A stretch of 64,000 nucleotides of DNA, taken from the NCBI GenBank assembly GCA_014155875.1, contig JACEFZ010017696.1, forward strand, positions 124,001 to 188,000, given 5' to 3'. Each line of letters begins with the position of its first letter. Position 1 is the first letter of the stretch. Below are positions 19,791-31,155 of the stretch, in pieces. The notes beneath the pieces are model-generated. The model made no database searches, was not told the DNA's origin, and worked only from the letters and a program-made list of their open reading frames with translations. Origin of the DNA: Cepaea nemoralis. Its lineage: Eukaryota; Mollusca; Gastropoda; Stylommatophora; Helicidae. Both the position numbers and the translations under genes were made by a program.

Positions 19791-22111
19791 CATTCATCAT
19801 TGGCACCTTGCCGTCTTGACAGACGATAGTTTGTGCTTTGAAAAGGCATAATAACTTGTACCTATGGCGGTAGCGAATGTGACTGATAAGGCCAATTCGA
19901 GCTGTAAATGTCCGTTTACAGTGGGTGCATGTGAACACGTGGTCATTTCCACCATCATGCACCATCTGACGTCTCACACGCTCGGTGTGTGACTTATCTG
20001 CAATAATTTTCTCCTTTGTCTTTATTCCATTTCTGATCTTTGCCCTCCATGCAACACGTTCAGCGGCAACTTGCTCCCACTATGCATTATCAATGCCTGT
20101 ATCAATCATGTCCCGCTTACACACATCTTTGTATCGTAGTAGAGGCCGACCCTGAGATCTCTTACCCATCTGTAATTCACCAAAAAAGATGTCCTTTGGT
20201 ATTCTACCATCGTCCATCCTCCTAAGATGTCCTATCCATCTAAGTCTACGAAGACTGAGCATGGAATAAACTGTCACACAACCTGATCTTTCCAATACTT
20301 CAGTATTTGTGATTTTGTCTTGCCACTTAATACCAAGAATTCTTCGCAGACACCGCATATGAAAGCTGTTTAAACGTTTCTCTTGGTGTGGGTAAGTTGT
20401 CCAGGTTTCACTGCCATAAAGAAAAGTACTAAGGACACAGACTTGATAGACAAGGACTTTTGGTTTGGCAGTAAGCTTCTTGTTCTCCCAGACTCTTTTT
20501 CTTAACCTGTTCATTGTTGTTGCTGCCTTACCAATCCGGATGTTGATTTCTGGATCTAGGGATAATTTGCTATTTACCACTGATCCTAGATATGTCTACC
20601 ATCTCTAGTTCGGCGTCATCAATAAAGATTGATGGTACCCCATGTGCACCTTGTGACATAATCTGTGTCTTCTTTTTGCTAATTGTTAAATCAAATTCAG
20701 AACAAGCATTGGAGAATGCAAACAGTAGACATTGCAATTCTTCCTCAGAGTGGGTCGTAACTGCAGCATCATCTGCAAAAAGCAACTCTCTGATCAGTAA
20801 TCTCCTAACTTTGGTCTTGGCCTTCAATCTCTGAAAATTGTAGAGGCCGCCATCTGAGCGTGAGTGAATGTATATACCACCATCCTGATCACGAAAGGCA
20901 TATTTCAGTAGAAGTGAAAAGTATATTCCAAAGAGGGTGGGAGCTAGTACACAACCATGCTTAACTCCTCTTGATTTCAAACTCTTCAGAAGTTGCACCA
21001 TCAAACTTGATTATGCCAGTGTGGAACGATTCCACAATGGACAGAAGAGTTGGTGGACAGCCAATCTTCTTTAGTGCCTTGAACAGACCCTCACGACTGA
21101 CCAAATCAAATGCCTTTGTGAGGTTGATGAAGGCAATAAACAGTGGTTGATTCTGTTCACTGCATTTTTCTTGCATTTGTCGCAATGAGAATATCATATC
21201 AATGGTAGACTGGTTCTGTCGAAAGCCACACTGTGATTCAGGGAAGACTTGATCTCCTAGGACTTGAAGTCTGCGCAGAACAATTCTGGCAAATACTTTT
21301 CCAACTATACACAGAAGTGAGATATCCCTGTAGTTGTTGCAGTCGCTCTGATCGACCTTGTTCTTGTACAGTGTTATGGTGCTTGAATCTTTGAAATCCT
21401 GTGGGACTAGTCCTCGCCAGCATAGCTCTATTAGCTGGTGGATCTGTAGAGTGAGTGTCTCTTGCCCACTCCTGATAACCTCTATTGGAATCCCATCCTT
21501 ACCTGGGGCTTTGCCAGATGCAAGTTCATTTATAGCACACTTAACTTTGTTATGGTGGGAAGTGTGTCCTGGTGGTCAAGAGTTGGTAGAGCTGTTGTCA
21601 GGTCTTAGTCAGATATGACTGAGCTACCGTATAACAGTAGACAGTACTACCTGCTTTCTGTTAGCACCGAACGTTGGGCGGCGCTTACCAAACCCGACAC
21701 CCCACATTGTGCCAACGGCTTCGGGCAGAAGAGCGCAATTGGGAGGGTACAAGCCTGGTGCGAGGAAATGCAACCTAAAGACAAAATGTCATGGCAGGGC
21801 AGACCAGGCCCTAAGCCTTTGTTGGCGGCTGGTCTAGGATCAAAGCTCTGACAGGCGGACAGTTAGAGCATTGCTTTGATGATCCGGCAGCTTCTGCAGC
21901 TTGTCTTGTTCCAGATGTAGAGGTGTTACCTTTCATCTGGGGTGAACAAGGCAGGCCAAGAGAGGGATCATGCTGAATGGGCAACACATGATCTCTATAT
22001 TTTAGCCCAAGCTTTGTGCTATGGAGAGGCAATAACTCCATCTCTGGTCTTAACCAGTCTCGGAATCAAAGCGAGAGGCAACTGTTACGGGTTATAAGTC
22101 CCTGTCAGTTG
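19791..22111 (-). mobile_element. LINE E: internally deleted RT-zinc-finger LINE with 5' block
   Basis: Reverse-oriented element inside satellite 1. From its 5' end: a 0.5-kb non-RT block (22111 to about 21600), an abrupt join to the region just before the RT (GKAPGKDGIP at about 21500), RT palm motifs (FINLTKAFDLVSR near 21115-21150; FADDAAV at 20779-20759), the RT C-terminal region, and a C2H2-type zinc finger at the end (CTHCKRTFTARIGLISH). The tail is an ATGATGAATGAA stretch. The endonuclease is missing. Flanking satellite gttctactgtatt (left) and attccactgtgtt (right) may be a diverged duplication. Confidence 0.78.
19803..21604 (-). pseudogene. Reverse transcriptase + terminal zinc finger ORF of LINE E (broken)
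   Basis: Pieces of one ORF are distributed over at least three frames (about 21545-21200, 21197-20961, 21004-20570, 20580-20080, 19977-19800). In order they give the RT N-terminus with GKAPGKDG, the catalytic motifs including FADD, VLVYQVCVLSTFLYGSETW, RCLRRILGIKWQDK, RRLRWIGHLRRMDDGRIPKD and the finger CTHCKRTF...HIRYRH. The last part is shared with LINE F (60717-61293) and resembles LINE D. Not translatable as one protein. Confidence 0.8.
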
Positions 22112-22882
22112 GCATTCCACTGTGTTATAATGTTATATGAGAACTGATTACTTGTTCTTGGTGTCCCACTGTATTATAATGTTATATAAGAATTGATTAC
22201 TCGTTCTTGGTGTCCCACTGTATCATAATGTTATATGAGAACTGATTACTTGTTCTTGGTGTTCTACTGTATTATAATGTTATATGAGAACTGATTACTT
22301 GTTCTTGGTGTCCCACTGTATTATAATGTTATATAAGAATTGATTACTCGTTCTTGGTGTCCCACTGTATCATAATGTTATATGAGAACTGATTACTTGT
22401 TCTTGGTGTTCTACTGTATTATAATGTTATATGAGAACTGATTACTTGTTCTTGGTGTCCCACTGTATTATAATGTTATATAAGAATTGATTACTCGTTC
22501 TTGGTGTCCCACTGTATCATAATGTTATATGAGAACTGATTACTTGTTCTTGGTGTTCTACTGTATTATAATGTTATATGAGAACTGATTACTTGTTCTT
22601 GGTGTCCCACTGTATTATAATGTTATATAAGAATTGATTACTCGTTCTTGGTGTCCCACTGTATCATAATGTTATATGAGAACTGATTACTTGTTCTTGG
22701 TGTTCTACTGTATTATAATGTTATATGAGAACTGATTACTTGTTCTTGGTGTCCCACTGTATTATAATGTTATATGAGAACTGATTACTTGTTCTTGGTG
22801 TCCCACTGTATTATAATGTTATATGAGAACTGATTACTTGTTCTTGGTGTTCTACTGTATTATAATGTTATATGAGAACGGA
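22112..22882. repeat. 49-bp satellite, block 3
   Basis: About 15 monomers. A higher-order period of three monomers, about 147 bp, is visible: tcataatg variants and ttgattactcg recur in the same order four times between 22112 and 22700. Confidence 0.9.
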
Positions 22883-23697
22883 ACGGAACAGAAGGAAGAC
22901 CACGCATTGACACCAGCGGCACCAAAAATAAAGAGAAGGTCAACAAATTCATGCAGGATCTAGCGGAGACTCTGCCTGGCCCCACAAACAGAAATTCCAC
23001 CGAGAGATGGAGTCATTTTCACAACACCATCTACAATACAGTACCTATCAACATTTGGCAAGAAGCAAACTAAGTCAACCGACTAGTTTGAAGCACACTC
23101 TGAAGAGATGCTCCAAGTCCTGGAGATAAAGAGACATGCAATCTCAATGTATAAAACATCACCTTCAGAGAAAACACTGCAGGCATTGCGAACGGCCAGA
23201 AATGGAGTACAACAGATGGCAAGAAGATATGCGAACAGGTACTGGCTACAGCTCTCTGCTCAAATTCAAACTTGTGCAGACATTGGAAATATAAGAGGAA
23301 TGTACGAGGGCATCAAGCAAGCTGTCGGTCCATCAAAAAATAAGATGGCCCCTTTACGATCAACTGAGGGGGTAACCATAAAAGATCGAGCGAAACAAAT
23401 GGATCGCTGGGTAGAACACTACTCAGAGCTATACTCAGTGGATAACACTGTCTGTGAAGAAGCTCTGGAAGCCATCGATCAACAGTTCACCATGCATGCC
23501 CTGGATAACGAACCATGCCTCACAGAAATCAACGAAGCACTAGACTCTCTCAAATCCTGCAAGGCACCTGGAAAAGATAGTATTCCACCTGAAATCTTAA
23601 AATGTAGCAAAGAAACAATCATCCCAGAACTGTATGCAATATTTCAGACTGGAAAGAAAAATCAGTACAACAAGATATGAAAGGCGCAAACATCGTT

Positions 23698-24401
23698 CAA
23701 TCAATCAATCAATCATGTGCCATGCTGGAAAGCGTGGGCGGTCATGACTCGCCATTTCACTCGATCACCAGTGTCGTGGATCAGCTCAGTGTTCCTGTCT
23801 CGTCCATGCCATGTGGCCAAGCCATCCAGGTATTTTCCTCTCGGTCTTCCTCTTGGTCTGTTTCCTTCGATCTTGCCAGTTGTCACTAAGTTCTCCAATC
23901 CATTTCTTCTCATAACATGTCCAAAAAATTGTGACTGTCTACGTCTAATTTCTCTAATCAGTTTACGATGTTCATTTGTCTCTTGTAGTACTTGGTCATT
24001 GGTTTTTCTATCTGTCCATGGTATTCTTTGCATTTTCCTCAGAAACCACATTTCTGCAGCCATCAGATGCTTTTCAGCTTGACTGCTCATTGTCCAAGTT
24101 TCACATCCATACAAAAGAATAGGCTCTATGTATCCCCTCAACACTCTTTCTCGTTTCAATTGACATCTTTTTATTGGTCAGAATGTTTTTCATCTTGCTA
24201 AAGGCTACTTTCGCCATGGCGATTCTTGTTCTAATCTCTTCAAGGCATCTCCCATCAGATGTTATGACTGTTCCAAGATAATTGTACCGATTCACTTGTT
24301 GAAGAATATTTCGATTTACTTGTATATTACATTGTGGCACTTCTTCCTTCCTAGTGACGACCATAACCTGAGTCTTTTTACAATTTAATTCTAACCCCAG
24401 G
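23698..24401 (-). mobile_element. RTE-like LINE, copy C, inserted in LINE D
   Basis: An exact 10-bp duplication, aaacatcgtt, at 23688-23697 and 24402-24411 flanks it. On the minus strand it encodes the last about 220 residues of the ORF of LINE B (KTQVMVVTRKEEVPQC through GRPRGKYLDGLA, HAFQHGT stop), with a frameshift near 24155. It ends in a (TGAT)n tail (23698-23715). Very similar to copies A and B; 5'-truncated. Confidence 0.92.
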
Positions 24402-24644
24402 AAACATCGTTACCCTTTATAAAAACAAAGGCGACAGAAGCGACTGCAACAACTATCGTGGCATTTCCCTACTCAGCATTACAGGCAAGATTTTTGCCAG
24501 AGTAATCCTTAAAAGATTACACATTCTTGCTGAAAGAATCTACCCCGAATTGCAGTGCGGATTTAGATCTAACAGGTCCACCATCGATATGATTTTCTCA
24601 CTCCGGCAGCTCCAAGAGAAGTGCAGAGAACAGAGGAAGCCATT

Positions 24645-24773
24645 CAGTTCAGTTCAGTTATCAGTTATCAGTTGGGGTATCTTCGTTGCACTCCGGACAT
24701 GTCTATAGGTGCTCAGATCCTCCCCCCAGCATATGCATCAGCGTCCGGTGGCTCACAAAACGAAACGAAACGA
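24645..24773 (-). mobile_element. 129-bp retroposon inside LINE D
   Basis: An exact 13-bp duplication, agaggaagccatt, at 24632-24644 and 24774-24786 flanks it, and its removal restores LINE D coding order. On the minus strand it starts (TCGTT)n-like, has TGAGCCACCGGACGC, and ends in AACTGATAACTGAACTG repeats, a simple-repeat tail. The other orientation, with an (ACGAA)n tail, is possible. No polymerase III boxes are obvious. Confidence 0.75.
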
Positions 24774-26133
24774 AGAGGAAGCCATTATATATTGCCTTCA
24801 TCGACCTCACAAAGCATTTGATCTCGTGAGCAGAAGCGGCCTTGTTAAGGTCCTTGAAAAGGTTGGATGTCCACCCACCTTTCTTAGTCTCAGGAAATCA
24901 TTCCACGAAAACATGCAGGGGACCATTTTATTTGACGGCTCAACATCCCAGTCATTCAGTATCAGCAGCGGAGTAAAGCAGGGCTGCGTGCTTGCTCCTA
25001 CACTCTTTGGTATCTTCTTCGCCGTTCTCTTAAGGCAGGCATTTGGGACTGCCACTGAAGGCATACACCTCCACACAAGATCTGATGGCAAACTTTTTAA
25101 CCCATCAAGACTCAAGGCAAAGACCAAAATAAGATCAAGATGCGTAAGAGAACTACTTTTTGCAGATGATGCAGCACTGACTACTCATACAGCAGAAGAT
25201 CTCCAAAGGCTCATAGATCATTTTGCAGCCGCCTGCAAAGACTTTGGGCTCACCATTAGCCTAAATAAAACACAGGTGGTGGAACAAGATGCTGGTGCGC
25301 CTCCGTCAATCAAAATTTCTAATTATGAATTGATGGTCGTCCACGAATTTCTATATTTGGGATCAACAATATCAGATAATCTTTCATTAGAGACAGAAAT
25401 CGACAGAAAGGCAGCAACAACATTTTCCAGACTAGCTAAAAGAGATTGGGAGAATAATAGACTAACAAAGCGTACAAAAGCTCAAGTATATAAAGCTTGT
25501 GTTGTTAGCACACTACTCTATGGGTCTGAATCCTGGACCCTGTACTCAAGACAGGAAAGGAAGTTGAATTCCTTACACATGAGATGTCTGAGATGTATCC
25601 TGGGCATAACATGGAAAGACCACATAACAAACAAACATATGCTTGAAAGAGCAGATATTACCACAGTGCACACCCTCCTCAAGCAGAGATGCCTATGGTG
25701 GCTGGGCCACATATCTTGAATGGAGGATGAACACGTATTCCCAAAGATCTCCTATACTGGAGAACTAGCCACAGGAAAGAGGCCAACCGGAAGACCCCAA
25801 ATGCTGATATAGGGATGTGTGTAAACAAGATATGAAAACCCTTGGAATAGATCCAGACACGTGGGAAAGAGTTGCAACAGACAGATGCTCCTGGAGAAGA
25901 GATGTACAAAACGGACTGGTGCTCTTTGAGTGCAATCTGATCCAACAAACTGAGGATAGGTGGCACAGGCTTAAAACGCAGTCACTTACTGCGGGACTTG
26001 CCTCGTCTTACAGATGCGGAAACTGTGACAGGGATTGTCACTCTCGCATTGGACTATACAGTCACCAGCGGTGCTGCCAGGCACCTCCCAAGTGGCACAA
26101 CTCTATAGTCCTTCAGGACTGAAAGAGGCCTAC

Positions 26134-26185
26134 TATGAGAACGGATTACTTGTTCTTGGTGTCCCACTGTATTATAGTGTTATAT
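26134..26185. repeat. 49-bp satellite, block 4
   Basis: One monomer left between LINE D and the following LINE fragment; it contains the right copy of the LINE D target duplication. Confidence 0.85.
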
Positions 26186-26571
26186 TGATTGATTGATTGA
26201 TTGAGTGATTGATTGATTGATTTAGGAACTGACATCACAGCATTCGGGACATTCCCATAAGTGCTCTGTCCCCATCCTCAGCAGCCAGCGAAGAGTTCCA
26301 ACACTAATAGTACCAGTAGCAATCTGATTATAAGTCCGTCTCGCCTTTCCTCTGAGCGTCGAGCGTTGGCCAGGTTCCTTCGTCACACATCGCTGCCTCA
26401 TTCTTACCAGACCATGGTGATCCATTTGCTCCTCCGAGGTGTACACATGCTCCCACAAGGCCGCAACGATGTCTTTCTTGTCATGCATCAATACTCTACC
26501 AAGTTTTGCCGAGCCAGCCAATCTGTCCGAATGTTCATTCCCCAGCACACTGGCATGCCCCGGAGAAAAAA
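26186..26571 (-). mobile_element. 5'-truncated I-like LINE 3' end (RNase H)
   Basis: The minus strand encodes SPGHASVLGNEHSDRLAG, the last RNase H block (HxG...N..AD) of I-like LINEs, then about 80 residues ending LLRMGTEHLWECPECCDVSS and a stop. A (TCAA)n tail follows (attgattgattg on the plus strand, 26186-26220). The C-terminal GTEHLW resembles GSEHLW of the LINE at 51565-54761. Flanking tatagtgttatat and tataatgttatat may be a target duplication, but both are also satellite sequence. Confidence 0.75.
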
Positions 26572-27662
26572 TATAATGTTATATGATAACTGATTACTTG
26601 TTCTTGGTGTCCCACTGTACTATAATGTTATATGAGAACTGATTACTTGTTCTTGGTGTCCCACTGTATTATAATGTTATATGAGAACTGATTACTTGTT
26701 CTTGGTGTCCCACTGTATTATAATGTTATATGAGAACTGATTACTTGTTCTTGGTGTCCCACTGTATTATAATGTTATATGAGAACTGATTACTTGTTCT
26801 TGGTGTTCTACTGTATTATAATGTTATATGAGAACTGATTACTTGTTCTTGGTGTCCCACTGTATTATAATGTTATATGAGAACTGATTACTTGTTCTTG
26901 GTGTCCCACTGTATTATAATGTTATATGAGAACTGATTACTTGTTCTTGGTGTTCCTACTGTATTATAATGTTATATGAGAACTGATTACTTGTTCTTGG
27001 TGTCCCACTGTATTATAATGTTATATGAGAACTGATTACTTGTTCTTGGTGTTCTACTGTATTATAATGTTATATGAGAACGGATTACTTGTTCTTGGTG
27101 TTCTACTGTATTATAATGTTATAGAGAACTGATTACTTGTTCTTGGTGTCCCACTGTATTATAATGTTATATGAGAACTGATTACTTGTTCTTGGTGTCC
27201 CACTGTATTATAATGTTATAAGAGAACTGATTACTTGTTCTTGGTGTTCTACTGTATTATAATGTTATATGAGAACTGATTACTTGTTCTTGGTGTTCTA
27301 CTGTATTATAATGTTATATGAGAACGGATTACTTGTTCTTGGTGTTCTACTGTATTATAATGTTATATGAGAACTGATTACTTATTCTTGGTGTCCCTCT
27401 GCATTATAATGTTATATAAGAACTGATTACTTGTTCTTGGTGTTCTACTGTATTATAATGTTATATGAGAATGGATTACTTGTTCTTGGTGTCCCACTGT
27501 ATTATAATGTTATAAGACAACTGATTACTTGTTCTTGGTGTCCTACACTGTGTTTTTAAGAGTAAAAGAACTGATTATTTCTTCTGGGTGCAAGTATTAT
27601 AACACAGAAATACAACAGAACTGATCACTTGATCTTGAAATCCCACTCTGGAGTATATTAAC
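26572..27662. repeat. 49-bp satellite, block 5
   Basis: About 20 regular monomers to about 27545, then increasingly degenerate copies up to the hAT insertion at 27663. The degenerate edges of the whole array are at 16653 and here. Confidence 0.9.
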
Positions 27663-27765
27663 TAGGGCTGTACCGGATTCAAATTTTTGAAATCCGGCCG
27701 GAGCCGGATTTGGTCGGATTTATGAAGTGAGATCCGGCCGGAGCCGGAGCCGGAGCCGGATTTAC
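27663..27765. repeat. hAT left TIR and subterminal repeats
   Basis: 17-bp TIR followed by several copies of ccggccggagccgg and ggagccggagccgg. The mirror region is 30320-30445. Confidence 0.85.
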
Positions 27766-28162
27766 AAATAAAAAAATAAAAATAAAATAACATACTACAT
27801 CACTTGACTTAGGTGAGTGGAGTCACTCGACTGTTCATTACTGCAGTTCATTACTATAGACATGACAATGATGACATATACTCATATTAAATCATTTAAA
27901 TGTAAAATAATTACATTCACAGTAGAATAAGTAATTAAGTAATATTAAGTTCCATAAGTTCAAGATGAAACATAATACATAAGCACATAATGCTAATTTA
28001 GTAATTTTAATTGTTAGTTTTCAGTTTCAGATTTTAGTTTTCACATTGTTTTCAGTTGGCAAATTATCAGCTCAGTTACAACTCACAACAACAGTACACT
28101 GAACAGATTGAATTTATTGAAATACATTCATTTAGTAATTTCACTATTTCAGTCAGTCTTCA

Positions 28163-30108
28163 TTATGGCTGTGAAGTTGAACTCTCAGAGTCAAGAAGAG
28201 ACGAGTTGTATTTCAGGAAAATCAACGTCTCCGCATTTTCTGGTAAAAGGCTACTACGGTGGTCAGTGATAATGTCTCCTGCAGTACTGACCAGCCTTTC
28301 CGATGGCACACTTGTAGGTGGTGGTGCAAGAAATACCTGCGCCAGTCTAGCCATGCTTGGAAATCTTTGCTTATTGGCATGCCACCATGAAACTGGATCT
28401 GACTGTCGAGTTTGAAGTGGCTCTGACAGGTACTGTGTCACCTCAGTGTTAATGCTGTTGCCTTCGGCACTTGCAGAACGATCTGCGGTGGGATTTTCCT
28501 CGACAATTGTGTCAAAACATCTCCATAGGCTGGACTCGTACTGTGTGGCAGTGCTCACAGAAGTCAAAACACTAGTACTACTACTACTAATAGTAGCTGA
28601 TGGATCCTGTGGACTGACTGTGTTTGCTGAATCAATAATGGAGTTAGCTGCTAACAGCAGATGGGCTCGTGCATCACTTCTACCACGTTCGGAGAAGAAG
28701 CACAGCTTGAATCGAGGATCCAGTAGTGTGGCACAGGTGTAAATACTGTTGGATTCAATGTCCGCAAATCTGCTGCTAACAGCTTCAAGCAGGGCTGCTT
28801 TCATAGTTTTGATCCCAGCATCACTACCTTCTTTCTGGAGGAAAGCCATGAGTGTTTTCACTAATGGGATCACAACTGATATTGATGCCTGAGCTGCACT
28901 TATTTCACGTGTGATTTCTTCAAATGGTGCCAAAGTAGCTACCACATTCTCCGTGACTGCCCACTGTTGTGCCGTTAGCCCAGTTACCGATTCAATTTCA
29001 AAATTTTCAACACAGTACAGGCGGATGCTGCGCCGTTGTTCTAACAGACGTCGTAACATATAGAACGTTGAGTTCCATCGTGTTGTCACGTCCTGGATAA
29101 GCTGATGTTGTGGTAGGTTTAATTCATTTTGAAGTTCATGCAAACGACTGGTTGCTGAAGAAGAGTGTTTGAAATGTCCTACCAATTTTCTTCCAGTACT
29201 GATGATGCCAGCAACATACTTTTGACTCAAAAGACCATCACGCACACACAGCTGCAGTGTGTGTGCAAAACATCCAACACTTGAATAGCTGCCATCACGA
29301 AAGCATTTGGCAATGTTGAATGCATTGTCTCTCACAACAACATGGCACTTCTCACGTGCAATTGACCACTCATCCAGCATCATTTCAAAATGTGCAAGCA
29401 AGTTTGTGGCCGTGTGATGTTCATCACATGCAGTACAATAGAAGACTACACTGCGGAGAACGAAGGAGTCTGTTAACCAATGGCCAGTGAGGCCCATAAA
29501 TGACTGAGTGGTGTGTTCAGCTGTCCACGTATCTGTTGTGAATGATATGTAATCAGTGTCAGATATCATTGCTGCAATTTTTACCTTCAGACGTTTACAC
29601 ATGTCAGGAATGATATGTTCAGCAAAGTACTTTCTTGAAGGCAATTCATACCCTTTTTCCATTGTATGCATCAACTCTCTGAAACCTGGTCGTTCCACTA
29701 CTTGAAAAGGCTCCATATATATGGCTATCATTCGGGCTACGGCAGCATGAATGCGTTTAGCATTGGGACTGTTGATGTCCCAAATTTTGGCCCGGTCCCA
29801 TGCCTGCACAATTGACTGCTGGGTACTGCTGCTTGCTTTGTGCAAACACGGTCCCAGATTCATCATAGAAGTGGTCGCCAATACACTGGCCTTCAGTGAT
29901 GCTTTCTTTTCCATCATTTCGTCATAGCTTTTATTGTGCATCGATTGCAAATGGGTCTGCATTGATGATGTTGAGAAGTCTTTGGGGCGATCTGATCGTC
30001 CACCGATAACTGTTTGTCACACAACTTACATATTACCTTCGCTGAATCATCGTCTTTAACCTTGAAGTAATCCCAAACGGCGCTGTATGACTTAGATTTT
30101 GATGCCAT
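28163..30108 (-). pseudogene. hAT transposase, BED-finger type (one frameshift)
   Basis: ATG at 30108 (MASKSKSYSAVWDYFKV) begins a BED finger: CKLC, then after a single frameshift at about 30000-30020, THLQSMH, completing CxxC...HxxxxH. From about 29995 the frame is open for about 600 residues to a stop at 28163. The transposase core includes FTTDTWTAEHTTQSFMGLTG (first acidic residue), VVRDNAFNIAKCF (second), HTLQLCVRDGL and DVTTRWNST. The C-terminal hAT dimerisation block reads PPPTSVPSERLVSTAGDI. It resembles the ZBED1/ZBED4-like group. The protein cuts and joins DNA at the TIRs. One indel seems to be the only lesion. Confidence 0.9.
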
Positions 30109-30319
30109 TTTATTTTATGGGCAAGACCAAAGAAATTTACGAAAATAAATATTCAAGTCCCACAAACTCATGAAGTAATGCACCATTAAAATTCAAAATG
30201 AGTGTTTTTTTCTTAAAATTCTTATTTACATCAGCGAGAAATAGTAAACCGGAAGTGCTACTGTGCTATTGCCTAAAATTCTACGTGGCCTCATGAAACA
30301 TGTACAGAAAATTCACGTG

Positions 30320-30445
30320 ACTAGGCAACACAAATCCGGCCTAAATACGGCAAAACTGGACCGGAGCCGGAGCCGAAACCGGATTTGTAAAAATGGCCGG
30401 ATTCCGGATTTGCCGGAGCCGGAGCCGAAATCCGGTACACCCCTA
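30320..30445. repeat. hAT right TIR and subterminal repeats
   Basis: Repeated ccggagccggagccg blocks ending in aatccggtacaccccta, the inverted partner of the left end. Confidence 0.85.
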
Positions 30446-30474
30446 ATATTAACATAGCATGATTTATTTTTCAG

Positions 30475-30543
30475 ACCTCAAGCAGCACCCAATCCTGGTT
30501 TCCATTTAAGGCTGAAATAGTGAAGTTGGAATCAAACTGTCAT
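30475..30543 (+). CDS. Candidate internal coding exon of a host gene (hypothetical)
   Basis: A 69-bp segment bordered by tttatttttcAG and GTGAGT. It is open in phase 0 for 23 codons (starts TSSSTQSWFPFKAEIV, contains VKLE) and would join in frame to 16549-16599. The hAT element lies only about 30 bp upstream of the acceptor. There is no recognisable domain. Evidence is splice signals, matching phase and a sumoylation-like motif only. 30544-31015 contains no further supported feature, although tccagtcag/ctgactggtc repeats occur at 30855-30995. Confidence 0.28.
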
Positions 30544-30851
30544 GTGAGTTCATTTTGTTTTGTTTCATTCTTCAGAAATTATTACATTGACAATGCTTGA
30601 ACCATATAATGTGAACATTCATTAGTGTGGAAACACAGATCATGTCATTGGTGTCATTTGTCGTGATAACAGCACATGACATTGAAGTAGTATTTGTTAG
30701 AGAAGCCTTTTGTGTTGTCCTGATTCTAACAGTGCACTTCAGTATTATATCTCCAGCTGTTTCTCCATTATCTGTGCAGGACAGGTTATAAATGTAACAA
30801 AGATGTCAACTGAACAGCAAAGTTATGATTTATGAAATCACTTGTCACTTT

Positions 30852-31000
30852 CAGTTTCTGACTGACTGGTCCAGTCAGATTTGTGTCACTTTGAGTGTCT
30901 GATTGACTGGTCGGGTCACATTTGTGTCACTTTCAGTTTCTGACTGACTGGTCAGATTATATTTGTGTCACTTTCAGTGTCTGACTGACTGCTCAGGTCA
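30852..31000. repeat. Imperfect ~50-bp repeat (3 copies)
   Basis: tttctgactgactggtc, and gtgtcacttt with cagtttctgactg, recur about every 50-60 bp (30840-31000), suggesting a small decayed tandem repeat. Confidence 0.55.
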
Positions 31001-31015
31001 CATTCAATGGAGGAC

Positions 31016-31155
31016 ATCAGCATGGTTGAATGGATAAGAGCACTTGCTCTTAAACTTCCTGTGTGCTGATGCCAAAGTAGCAGGTTCAACCCCTAGACAG
31101 GACAACTGGACTAAAATGTTGACTTTTCATCCTTGATCTGGGGATGTAAATTACA
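31016..31155 (+). mobile_element. tRNA-like SINE candidate
   Basis: A-box-like tggttgaatgg (31023-31033) and B-box ggttcaaccc (31083-31092) are correctly spaced for a tRNA head; a non-tRNA body of about 60 bp follows. It ends just before the pogo-like element, with no clear tail or duplication. Confidence 0.45.

Larger units (their letters stand above)
22895..26122 (+). pseudogene. LINE D ORF: pre-RT region, reverse transcriptase, zinc finger (broken)
   Basis: Segments in order: GRPRIDTSGTKNKEKVN (about 22898), NGVQQMARRYANRYWLQL with the GMYEGIKQAVGP region (23108-23680), GKDSIPPEILKC, then after LINE C the NIVTLYKNKGDRSDCNNYR block (24402-24470). After the 129-bp insertion come KAFDLVSRSG, GVKQGCVLAPTLFGIFF, FADDAALTTH (25158 onward), LYGSESWTL and the final finger. 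Frameshifts occur just before LINE C (about 23645), in the FIDLT block (about 24810), and near 25720-25815 (TGA at 25718). Same family type as LINE E. Confidence 0.85.
22883..26133 (+). mobile_element. LINE D: RT-zinc-finger LINE in satellite 1
   Basis: Flanked by an exact 12-bp duplication, tatgagaacgga, at 22871-22882 and 26134-26145. It carries the region between endonuclease and RT, the RT and a C-terminal finger (CGNCDRDCHSRIGLYSHQRC) close to its 3' end. Two younger retroposons lie inside: LINE C (23698-24401) and a 129-bp element (24645-24773). It is 5'-truncated (endonuclease missing) and lacks an obvious simple-repeat tail. Confidence 0.88.
27663..30445 (-). mobile_element. hAT transposon with TIRs, 2783 bp
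   Basis: The left end TAGGGCTGTACCGGATT and the inverted right end (TAGGGGTGTACCGGATT) match at 16 of 17 positions. An exact 8-bp duplication, ATATTAAC, lies at 27655-27662 and 30446-30453; eight bases is the hAT signature. Both subterminal regions carry multiple CCGGAGCCGG-type repeats, probable transposase binding sites. The single gene runs on the minus strand. Confidence 0.95.
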
